Positions 8,064 to 15,800 of a DNA stretch of 16,995 bases are shown piece after piece. The stretch covers positions 1 to 16,995 of the forward strand of contig CAJTYF010000032.1 of assembly GCA_910583945.1 (NCBI GenBank), written 5' to 3'. Within the stretch, counting starts at the first letter, position 1. Each line of letters opens with the position of its first letter. Source of the stretch: an uncultured Bacilli bacterium (GTDB taxonomy: Bacteria > Bacillota_I > Bacilli_A > RF39 > UBA660). Both the position numbers and the translations under genes were made by a program. The notes beneath the pieces are model-generated. The model searched no databases. It was not told the DNA's origin and saw only the letters and a list, made by a program, of their open reading frames with translations.

Positions 8064-8309
8064 ATGAAAGAGGCTACTGGAGAATTAAATATGACTGTTG
8101 TAACGGTAGTAGCCATTGCAGCAGTAGCAGCATTCTTCTATGCGTTTGTTTGGCCAAGTATTAAAGTGAATATTTTAAATAGCACAAAGTGTTCTAATGC
8201 CTACAATTGTAAATGTACAGGAAAAACTTGTAAGTGTACTTATTTAGATGATACCCAAAAAGAAACTGAAGTAACTTGTCCAAATAATGCAGATATGGAA
8301 AACAAATAA
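8064..8309 (+). CDS. Small Cys-rich pilin-like protein, MKEATGE family, copy 1
   Basis: Family not recognised. The 81-residue protein opens MKEATGELNM, continues with one hydrophobic helix (about residues 12-30, ending FVWPSIK), and finishes in a hydrophilic tail with six cysteines (43, 49, 51, 56, 58, 72). GAGGAGG stands 9 bases before the ATG. The next gene encodes a close paralog: the first 34 residues match closely while the tails diverge, suggesting a conserved assembly or processing region and a variable exposed part. The layout of a short leader, a glycine, one N-terminal helix and a small soluble domain resembles type IV pilin-like or Tad-type proteins, but there is no FTLVE-type motif and no Glu at the +5 position after G6. 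Pilin-like function is inferred from this layout and from the TadZ-like gene in the operon. Confidence 0.8.
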   Translation: MKEATGELNMTVVTVVAIAAVAAFFYAFVWPSIKVNILNSTKCSNAYNCKCTGKTCKCTYLDDTQKETEVTCPNNADMENK

Positions 8310-8328
8310 TCTATAAAGGAGTAAGAAT

Positions 8329-8568
8329 ATGAAAGAGGCCACAGGTGAGGTGAATATGACAGTAGTAATTGTTATAGCGGTAGCAACCCTATCGGTCTTT
8401 TTCTTTGCTGTTTTATGGCCAAGCATTAAAAATACATTCATAGCAACGAATAAATGCAGTGATGCCGTTTGCGATCCTAGAACCTTAAATGACGGCATGG
8501 TGATCTGCCAATATTATAAAAATGGTCAAAAAATAGGTAATGATTTTAAATGTGTTTGGAAAGGTTAA
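8329..8568 (+). CDS. Small pilin-like protein, MKEATGE family, copy 2
   Basis: This is a 79-residue paralog of the preceding gene. It has MKEATGEVNMTVV at the N-terminus, a hydrophobic helix to about residue 30 ending LWPSIK, and a short tail with four cysteines (43, 48, 60, 75). AAGGAG precedes the ATG, and the gap from the previous gene is 19 bases. The shared N-terminus and divergent tail suggest tandem duplication followed by divergence of the exposed domain. C43 is at the same position in both copies. Role inferred as a minor pilin-like or secretion-apparatus subunit; no known family is recognised. Confidence 0.8.
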   Translation: MKEATGEVNMTVVIVIAVATLSVFFFAVLWPSIKNTFIATNKCSDAVCDPRTLNDGMVICQYYKNGQKIGNDFKCVWKG

Positions 8569-8581
8569 TTGAGGTGAGTAT

Positions 8582-9079
8582 ATGAGAGAAGCGATTGGTG
8601 GTACCGCCATTTTTCAAATAGTAATCTTTTTTATTTTGTTATTTACAGGCTTTATGTGCTTATCAATTAATCATTCCAAAGCATTTAATGTGAAAAATAT
8701 GATTATTAACACTCTAGAAAGAAAAGAAAAAATTGATTTATCCAATACGGAAAATGATGAAGCAATCAAGGAAATAGTAAGTTATCTAAAAAAACATTCC
8801 TATCGTACGACTGGAATTTGTCCTGAGGATTACACTGGAATTAATCGTGAAGGAAAAGTTGATTATAGAAATTCAGCCTTTTGCGTAAAACAAGAAAACG
8901 TTGCCAAAAATTCAGCTGAATTTCCTGAAATGAATTATTATCGAATTGTTGTTTTTTACCAATTAGATCTTCCTATTTTTAGAAGTCTTTTTGAATTTAA
9001 AGTTTCAGGGGATACAAAAATTATGTATAAATCAACAGGTTATACCAAATTACCTAATGGAACATTTGTAGAAGGATAG
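8582..9079 (+). CDS. Pilin/TadE-F-like single-helix protein, MREAIGG family, copy 1
   Basis: This 165-residue protein begins MREAIGGTAIFQ, followed by a strongly hydrophobic helix (about 10-28) and then SKAF-V-KN, where the helix probably continues as an amphipathic stalk. The extracytoplasmic domain has two cysteines (80 and 101) and ends with LPIFRSLFEFKVSGDT (130-145). The following gene is a clear paralog with the same landmarks. If G7 is a prepilin-type cleavage site, the residue at mature position 5 would be Gln12 instead of Glu. TadE/TadF minor pseudopilins have a similar size and single N-terminal helix, but I cannot show homology. GAGGTGAG precedes the ATG; the gap to the previous gene is 13 bases. 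Confidence 0.8.
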   Translation: MREAIGGTAIFQIVIFFILLFTGFMCLSINHSKAFNVKNMIINTLERKEKIDLSNTENDEAIKEIVSYLKKHSYRTTGICPEDYTGINREGKVDYRNSAFCVKQENVAKNSAEFPEMNYYRIVVFYQLDLPIFRSLFEFKVSGDTKIMYKSTGYTKLPNGTFVEG

Positions 9080-9089
9080 AGGTGCTAAA

Positions 9090-9590
9090 ATGAGAGAAGC
9101 AATTGGAGGAACTTGGCTAACTCAAATTATTATCGTCTTCATGCTAATATTTGTTGCTTTTTTAGCCCTTACCTTAAATTATGCTAAAGCTTTCAAAATG
9201 AAAAATGATTTATTAACCATTATTGAAGAAAGAGAAGGAATGACCATTAGCAAAAATGGAACTCTGAATGGAAGCATTGGTTTAATGAATAATTATTTAG
9301 AAAAAAATGGGTACACCATTTTAAGAGCTTGCCCTGAAGGTTCTTATGGTGTGGCAGATTTACATAACGAAACGTTAAATTATATTGATCAAGGAAATAG
9401 TGCAAAAAGATATTATTATTGTGTCACGAAGTACAGTGCACCCTCTACAAATTATCGGGGAAAAGTTTATTATCAAGTCGCAATATCTTTGAAATTTAAT
9501 TTGCCAATTTTAGGAGATTTATTTACATTTGAAGTGACAGGAAATACAGAAGACATTTCAAATGCTGCTGATAATTTAAGAACAAAATAA
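9090..9590 (+). CDS. Pilin/TadE-F-like single-helix protein, MREAIGG family, copy 2
   Basis: Paralog of the preceding gene, 166 residues. Shared landmarks are MREAIGGT, Gln12, the N-terminal helix to about residue 29, A-K-A-F-K-M-K-N after it, a Y-L-(E/K)-K segment before the first cysteine (C81-P-E), a second cysteine (C111), and the terminal LPILGDLFTFEVTGNT (138-153). Conservation of both cysteines suggests a disulfide in an exported domain. GAGGTG precedes the ATG and only 10 bases separate it from the previous stop. Placed directly before a TadZ-like gene, it is probably a filament or membrane subunit of the same apparatus; this is context-based inference. Confidence 0.8.
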   Translation: MREAIGGTWLTQIIIVFMLIFVAFLALTLNYAKAFKMKNDLLTIIEEREGMTISKNGTLNGSIGLMNNYLEKNGYTILRACPEGSYGVADLHNETLNYIDQGNSAKRYYYCVTKYSAPSTNYRGKVYYQVAISLKFNLPILGDLFTFEVTGNTEDISNAADNLRTK

Positions 9591-9608
9591 AAAGGAGAAA
9601 AAGGAAAA

Positions 9609-10598
9609 ATGAATGTTATCGTATCAAATAAATATCAATCTTTACTAGCAACACTAGATGTAGATATTATAAAAAGCATAAACGGAGAATTTGAGGTAGA
9701 AGATTTAGTTAATCAATTTACCAATTTTTATTATAATAAAATGGTATTAGATATTACCGCTTTAAAAAACTATCAAGACATTTCAACCATTCAAAATTTA
9801 TCAGTCAGTATGGATGTTAGTAACATTATTATACTATTAGATGATTCAGAAGTCGTCAACTCACCAAAATATTTATCAAGCTTAATATCCATGGGAATTT
9901 ATAATTTTTCAAGGAACATCGATGCCATTAAATTTTTAATAAGTAACCCTAATACTTATAAAGACGTTGCTCAATACCATCAATTAAATAGTGTAAGTGC
10001 TAATACAAATGAAGGTGGCGACTATGACAAACTTGGATTAAGAGTCATTGGAATTAAAAATGTAACCGATCATGCTGGATCCACGACATTAACGTATTTA
10101 ATGAAAAAGCATTTAGAAAAGAAATACAATGTCTTAGCAGTAGAAGTAGACGAACATGATTTTATTTATTTGAATGATAAAACACTTAAAACAACATCAA
10201 GTCTAGATTTGCCAGCGTACATCGCCACCCATAGTGAAGCAGATGTAATTCTGGTTGATTTAAATGATCGTGGAAGTGTAAGCAGTTGTACAGAAGTCTT
10301 ATATTTAATTGAACCAGGATTAATTAAATTAAATAAATTAATTCGAAAAGATAAGAAAACATTTGAAAAATTAAAAGACAAAAAGATTGTTTTGAACCGA
10401 AGTATTTTAAATGGACGAGATGTAAAAGACTTTGAATACGAATCTAAAAGTCGAATTTTCTTCAATATGCCTTATTTAGATGATAAATTAGACCATCATA
10501 AAGAAATTGAAAATTTATTAATAAAACTAGGTTTTTCACGATTTGAAGAAGAATCAAGCGATGGAAAAAGTGGAGGTTTATTTAGCATTTTTAAATAA
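9609..10598 (+). CDS. CpaE/TadZ-like protein: pseudo-receiver plus degenerate MinD-fold ATPase
   Basis: This 329-residue protein has two parts. Residues 1-115 look like an alpha/beta receiver-like domain (KMVLDIT, NIIILLDDS, SLISMGIYNF), without a clear phospho-acceptor pattern. Residues 143-310 resemble the MinD/ParA fold: strand RVIGIKN, a P-loop-like TDHAGSTTLTYL (153-164), strand VLAVEVDEHD, ADVILVDLND (211-220), and KIVLNR (259-264). This order is that of CpaE/TadZ, which position Tad pilus machinery at the membrane or pole. The P-loop is degenerate: neither the deviant Walker A lysine nor the usual GK(T/S) lysine is present, so ATP binding or hydrolysis is doubtful. The C-terminus SGGLFSIFK could be a membrane-touching amphipathic end. 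It closes the operon begun at 8064 and is the best clue to that operon's role. Confidence 0.75.
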   Translation: MNVIVSNKYQSLLATLDVDIIKSINGEFEVEDLVNQFTNFYYNKMVLDITALKNYQDISTIQNLSVSMDVSNIIILLDDSEVVNSPKYLSSLISMGIYNFSRNIDAIKFLISNPNTYKDVAQYHQLNSVSANTNEGGDYDKLGLRVIGIKNVTDHAGSTTLTYLMKKHLEKKYNVLAVEVDEHDFIYLNDKTLKTTSSLDLPAYIATHSEADVILVDLNDRGSVSSCTEVLYLIEPGLIKLNKLIRKDKKTFEKLKDKKIVLNRSILNGRDVKDFEYESKSRIFFNMPYLDDKLDHHKEIENLLIKLGFSRFEEESSDGKSGGLFSIFK

Positions 10599-10633
10599 AA
10601 ATATGAAATTGACAATATTTTACATGTTAATCA

Positions 10634-10662
10634 TTGACAAAAAAAAGAAAAAAGGATACAAT
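10634..10662 (+). promoter_or_regulatory. Consensus promoter of the VirB2/TrbC-like gene
   Basis: A perfect -35 TTGACA (10634-10639), a 17-base A-rich spacer and -10 TACAAT (10657-10662). A second TTGACAA lies 25 bases upstream (10609-10615). The start site would be near 10669, giving a leader of about 20 bases with a GAGGAGGG site. Confidence 0.85.
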
Positions 10663-10688
10663 ATCAATATGAACGAGGAGGGTCTATT

Positions 10689-11102
10689 ATGAACATAACC
10701 GATTTAATATCATTAGCCGTTACAGTTGGTAACGCAGAGGATGGTTTTTGTGCTAGCACGGCAAACATTTGGCAAATTGTTGGATACGTGATGTTAGTTT
10801 TTAGAATTGCGATTCCTATTTTATTAATTATCTATGGAGCTTTAGATTTAGGAAAAGCTGTCATTGCAAGCAAAGACGATGAGATAAAAAAAGCAACGAA
10901 GGGTTTAACCATGCGTGCGATTGCAGCAGTAGTCATTTTCTTAATACCAACAATTGTGTCATTCATTTTTGGTATGGTAAGTGGATTCAGTCAAAACGCA
11001 TCAGCGGATTATGAAATTTGTAGAGCATGCATTACGAGTCCTAACGGAACGGTTTGTGAGCCTAAAGCCAGCGACTTATGGGGCAAAGAAACAAATGAGT
11101 AA
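10689..11102 (+). CDS. Two-helix VirB2/TrbC-like membrane protein
   Basis: This 137-residue protein has two hydrophobic helices (about 30-52 and 75-98) joined by a charged loop, ASKDDEIKKATKGLTMRAI (60-78). A short N-terminal segment contains C21, and the C-terminal tail has three more cysteines (111, 114, 123). This two-helix hairpin with a basic cytoplasmic loop is the layout of VirB2/TrbC pilins of type IV secretion, and similar small proteins are frequent in gut Bacillota. Sequence similarity to true VirB2 is not something I can establish by eye. If the loop is cytoplasmic, both cysteine-bearing ends face outside. GAGGAGGG precedes the ATG. It has its own strong promoter and is closed at once by a terminator, implying expression independent of, and perhaps higher than, its neighbours. 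Confidence 0.75.
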   Translation: MNITDLISLAVTVGNAEDGFCASTANIWQIVGYVMLVFRIAIPILLIIYGALDLGKAVIASKDDEIKKATKGLTMRAIAAVVIFLIPTIVSFIFGMVSGFSQNASADYEICRACITSPNGTVCEPKASDLWGKETNE

Positions 11103-11124
11103 GCAATTAAATTGCTTTTTTTTT
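11101..11124 (+). terminator. Intrinsic terminator after the VirB2/TrbC-like gene
   Basis: AAGCAAT (11101-11107) pairs with ATTGCTT (11111-11117) around a three-base loop, followed by seven T residues. The first base pairs overlap the TAA stop. Confidence 0.85.
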
Positions 11125-11140
11125 GGCCTTATGATATGAT
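11112..11140 (+). promoter_or_regulatory. Possible promoter of the surface-protein/giant-protein unit
   Basis: TTGCTT (11112-11117), 17 bases, then TATGAT (11135-11140). The -35 would lie in the descending arm of the preceding terminator. The -35 is poor, and the start site would fall at the edge of the AGGTGA ribosome binding site, so the call is tentative. Confidence 0.35.
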
Positions 11141-11157
11141 AAAGATAGGTGATTTCT

Positions 11158-12276
11158 ATGCAAGACTTAATAGAAAAAATAAAAAGTGTTTATGTGAATA
11201 ACAAACAAAAAGTTTATATGTTTGGAAGTTTAGCTTTTGTAATGCTTATAATCATTATAACGATTGCGGTGACTTTAAAAATAATAGGAACGAAAATAAG
11301 TTATGAAAAACTAGAAGGAAAAATGGAAAATGCAACCCGAGCTTATTTATCAGAACATCCTGAAGAAAATCCAAGCAGTACCAACCCGACAGTCGTGATT
11401 GAAGATAAAATTTTAATTGAAGGAAAATATTTAAAAGAATTAAAAAAATACGTAAAAGACGATTCTTGTACAGGAAAAGTTATGGTGGATTATGAAAACG
11501 CTTCTTATAAATACCAAGCCTACTTAACTTGTAAAAATTATAAAACAGAAAAAATGTTAGAAGTTTTAAAGAAGAACAATACCATTGCTCAAACAGGAGA
11601 TGGATTATATGAAATGAATAACGAACTGGTATATCGTGGTGATAATCCTAATAATTACGTTTTATTTAACAATGAATTATGGCGAATTGTAAAAATTGAC
11701 AAAGACAATAAAATTAAAATGATTTTAACTGAAACGGAAAATAAAAATGAAATTTATGGGACATGGGACGATCGCTACAATACAGAAAAAGGTTCTTCTT
11801 ATGGCATTAATAATTTTGCTTTAAGCCGAGCATTAGTAAATCTTCAAAAAATCTATGAAAACCATTATGCAAACAGCCAAGAACTTCTAGCAAAATACGA
11901 TTTATGTTATGGAAAGAGAAGCGACGACAGTGTCTTTAAAGATGGTTCATTAGAATGCAATGAAGTTCTAAGAGAACAAAAAATTGGATTGTTGCCTCTT
12001 TACGATTACATGAACGCGAGTTTAGACGCCCTATGTCAAACTCCTAATAATAAAGAATGTCAAAATTATAACTACTTAGTGGACGGTCAAAGTTGGTGGA
12101 CAATGACGGCTAATCAAAAATCAACGTATCACGTTTATCGTATTCACTCTAGTGGTAAAATAGAAAGCGATAATGCCTCAAGTAAAAAAACATTAAGATA
12201 CGTTCTAGCTTTAAATCCAGATGTGTTATATCAAAGTGGAAATGGAACAAAAAAAGACCCTTATGTGGTTCGTTAA
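11158..12276 (+). CDS. Single-pass surface protein with pilin-stalk-like and C-terminal exported domains
   Basis: The 372-residue protein has a short basic N-terminus and one membrane helix (about 20-44) with the bulk probably outside. Residues 47-130 begin as a helix and end with DSCTGKVMVD and KYQAYLTCKNYKT, a Cys-bracketed beta segment resembling the soluble part of small pilins. Residues 160-372 carry NNYVLFNNELWRIVKI, a central Cys-containing part, and the ending QSWWTMTANQ, VYRIHSSGKI, RYVLALNPDV and GNGTKKDPYVV. I know this pattern from exported proteins of gut Bacillota (DUF6273-like), often next to cell-surface genes; its activity is unknown to me. ATG 11158 is preferred over GTG 11149, which lies inside the AGGTGA ribosome binding site. 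The giant protein follows after 14 bases, so the two are probably co-transcribed. A tip or adhesin role is inference. Confidence 0.75.
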   Translation: MQDLIEKIKSVYVNNKQKVYMFGSLAFVMLIIIITIAVTLKIIGTKISYEKLEGKMENATRAYLSEHPEENPSSTNPTVVIEDKILIEGKYLKELKKYVKDDSCTGKVMVDYENASYKYQAYLTCKNYKTEKMLEVLKKNNTIAQTGDGLYEMNNELVYRGDNPNNYVLFNNELWRIVKIDKDNKIKMILTETENKNEIYGTWDDRYNTEKGSSYGINNFALSRALVNLQKIYENHYANSQELLAKYDLCYGKRSDDSVFKDGSLECNEVLREQKIGLLPLYDYMNASLDALCQTPNNKECQNYNYLVDGQSWWTMTANQKSTYHVYRIHSSGKIESDNASSKKTLRYVLALNPDVLYQSGNGTKKDPYVVR

Positions 12277-12290
12277 AGGAGTGAAAGACA

Positions 12291-12815
12291 ATGTTTACAA
12301 AAAATCACATTGAATTAATGAAAAATTATACATTTGATGCGTCAGGGCGTATATTTGATGCCACAGGAAAAGAAGTGACGGATGAATTAGATTTAATCGC
12401 TTTAAGAGCTGCGAACTTAATTTATAAAGTTACCATGAACAAGGTAAATAAAGGAGCAGATTACGAAAAAGCGTTAGAGAATAATCTCAGCATAATAAAT
12501 CGTTTACGTTACGATAAATCGAGTACTAGAACGGATTTATTAAGTCAAATACTAAATGGGAGCAATCATGTCGAAAGAGAATTTGTAGCGGAATCATCTA
12601 CAATAGAAGAATTACAAGAAAAAATTGCAAAAAGTGACAGTCCAGTAGCTTTATTAGCACCAGAAAATATTGAAAATACAAAAGCGTTAATTAATCTTAA
12701 GCTTCTTGACCAAAACTTGATACTCGATTCTTTTAATGTGAATTATACTTATTTGGGTCAAAACAAATGGTTGATTAGTGCTGATTATAAAATAAAAGAC
12801 TATAAAAAAGAAAAT
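12291..12815 (+). repeat. Protein repeat unit 1 of the giant protein
   Basis: Codes for residues 1-175. Part A holds KEVTDELDLI (27-36), part B ENIENTKAL (125-133) and SFNVNYTYLG (147-156). Confidence 0.6.
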
Positions 12816-15800
12816 AATATGGAACAAAATGAAAATCTTGATTCATTTAATATCGAAGCAGATATTACTGTTAATGACATAAACACTTTAGAGGAACTAC
12901 GAAACGAACTAGAAAAAGCAGAGCAAGCATTAAAAGAAGCTCGAGAAAGAAATGATGAGAAAGCTATAACTTATTACCAAGAACGAATTGAGTTATTAAA
13001 CACTAGAGAAATAGATTTAATGGTACAAATTTCAAGTTCAGAAGCACAAGTAATGTCAGAAGACGAAATGAGTATTGAAGAATTAGAAGAAAGATTAAAG
13101 AAAATTGAAACTCAATTAGAAAAAGCTCGAAAAAATAATGATGGATTTTATGTTGTAGAGTATTATGAAGAACAAATAAAGAAGTTAAGTGAGCAAATTG
13201 AATTACAACAAGCAAAAAATAAAGCTTCTGAACCCGAAGCAAAAGTTGCTGAAAAACCAGTTGATGCTTATAATGAGATAGATGAGATAAATGAAGAACT
13301 GGATCGATTATATAAATTGGAAATGACAGATGAAATCAACAAAAGAATATCAGAACTAAAAAAATTAAGAAAAGAGAAAATTGTTTCTGAATACAAGGAA
13401 TTTTTTTCGGAACAACCAGTTAGTGAGATGACTTCTATAAAAGAGATAGAAGAAGAAATAGATGTGTTGAACCAACACGCTATTCCTAATATACCCGAAG
13501 TACAAGACCGAATAGATACGCTATTTGTAAGAAAAGAAGAATTAATGATAGAGCCTTTTTTACAAAGCCCAGAATCTCAAAATAAAGAAAAGGTCGAAGA
13601 TTATATAAAAAGAATAGAAAAGATCTTTCCTGGTGATCTTATAAAAAATGAGAGCTTAGAAAAAATAATTGCAAGGTTAGAAGCGCGTCTTTTAGAAATA
13701 CAAAAAAAAGAGAATGAATTAAATGATTTAACAGCAATGGAATTATACATTGATGAACTACCTGTTTTAGATGGCTTATTTACAATCGAAGAATTTTATA
13801 ATTATTTAAGAGATTATAAATATGAGGATGAAACCGTTTATGAAAGAAAAAATAACGAAATAGTAACCGATGAAGAAATAATATTAAAAATGAAAGCCAT
13901 TACATTAGTAGATACTTTAGCAAGACAAGAAATAAAAGAAAAAGTAAAGGGTTATGATCCTGTAACCTTGCCAGAATCCATCATCATGCATTATCTTCGA
14001 ATTTTTTCTTTTGAAAAGGTCGAAAATAATGAAATGAATAACGTGATAAATGAAATCTTAAACTCAAATGGGCATTTTGAATACATGGCAGACGCATTGG
14101 TAAGAACAGATAAGAATCTAGAAGAGGATATTAAAGATTTTTGTAAAAAATATAGTCAATCTGCTTTAAAATTATTTTTGGCTCCATTACGTGATTGTAC
14201 GGAAGCTATAATTACTTTCCTTCAAAAAAAGAAAGGGATTATAGTAGAAAACATCAATATTTTATTTGAAGAGATTGAAGGGAAAATAAAATTAAATGTG
14301 GATAGTTACCTTAAAAAGCCAAAAGCTAAAATAGAACCTAACCCTTCTATGGATGTATTAACTGTCCAAGAAGTACGCTATTTTGTAAATTATTATGGGA
14401 TTAGTGGACCTGAAAATTTTGCTTTAGTGTATTCTTTAGAAAATGATGATATTGTAACGGATGAAAATTTAATTTCAAGAGTACGTATGGCACATTTGAT
14501 TTATAATTATGCCAATCATGGTACTGAAGTTACAGACGAAGTTATCCAAGCAGCGATTGCTGATTTCTCAATGTATGGAAAAGATGAAAATGGCAATATG
14601 AGTAAAGTAACCACTTATTTGATTTATTTAATGTCAAATCTAGATTTAACAAAAAGCGAAGTAGAAGTAAAAAAAGCATACCCCCTATATTCAGGAATAG
14701 ATACAGAAAAAGATATAAGTATGTTTAATACAGAAAACATTGAGAATACCAAAGCACTTTTGAAATTTTTATTTAAAAAAATGGGATTAGAATTAGAAAA
14801 CTTTGAAGTCAATGTATTAGAAGAATATGGCAACAAAAAATTAGTCTTTAACTATAAATTCACGGATCATAGCAAAAAAAATACCAAAAATGAAGATAAG
14901 GTTAGACAATTAAAATTGTTTAATATAGAGGAAATAAAAGATTACGCTAAAACTTATAAAATTAATAATCAACGTCAATTAGTCTTTAGAACCACAAGTG
15001 AGTTAGTAACAGACGAAGAAACAATAGTTCAAGCTTGTTCAGCAAAATTTATTAATAATATTGTCCGTAATTTAAAAGAACAAGACGCCTCTTATCAATT
15101 TAATACTGATGACGAAAATATCAGTATTGCTTATGAAAAAGTATTAAATAATTATGTTATTGATGATATTTTAAATAATGTAAACTATGTCGAATATACA
15201 AGAAATAAAAATAATGTAGATGAAGAACTAAAATTTATTTTTGATGGGAGAAATAGTTATCTATTTGGATTTTATATCAGAGATCAACTTCGTTATCTGG
15301 GATATGATTTAGAGTATTTTAAAATGGATATGAAGGAAATAGGAGATAATAATATCCGTTATTCCATCGATTATAAGATTATAAAATTAGAACAAAAGAT
15401 AGAAAATGAAGAAGTTTTAGAAGACGGAAGAGAAGATCAGAATCTAACTAATTTTACACCAACAATAGCGATTAATATTTTAACTAATTTTATTGATGAA
15501 GCATTAGAAAATGACTATAAAAATTCTCGACTTAATGAGAAAAAAACATTATTAAATGTCAAGATGAGAAATGCAGACTTAAATGAACAATATAGACTTC
15601 AAATTCGTCAAAAAGCAATTGACTTAATTGAATGTTTTAAACAAATAAAAACATTAAGTGATATATATGAACGAGGGTTAGCTACAAATAGCGATGTCGA
15701 TATAAATTATGCATTCACTCATTTAGAAGAATTAAAAGAAAAGATTGACAGTTTAAATCTTTCGGAAGATGAAACACTTTTATTAAACGAAATTCAACAA

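Noticed and set aside
7913..8164. Stop-free frame of 83 codons across the leader and start of the first MKEATGE gene, with a protein-like stretch (GIDIHGVERYTKHLFALI).
   Set aside because: No ATG, GTG or TTG in frame before its last codons and no ribosome binding site. It overlaps the promoter and a well-supported gene in another frame, so it is more likely chance or a faint remnant.
10166..10465. Minus-strand open frame of 99 codons opposite the TadZ-like gene.
   Set aside because: Antisense shadow of a compact operon gene, without ribosome binding site or recognisable domain.
10689..12276. Integrative conjugative element based on the VirB2/TrbC-like protein.
   Set aside because: No relaxase, VirB4/VirD4 ATPase, integrase, attachment site or boundary repeat is visible, and the neighbours are core genes such as ftsY and rnj.
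12885..13709. Coiled-coil part of the giant protein as an SMC, Rad50 or phage tape-measure homologue.
   Set aside because: No ATPase head motifs, no membrane segments and no phage structural genes nearby; coiled-coil similarity alone is not evidence.
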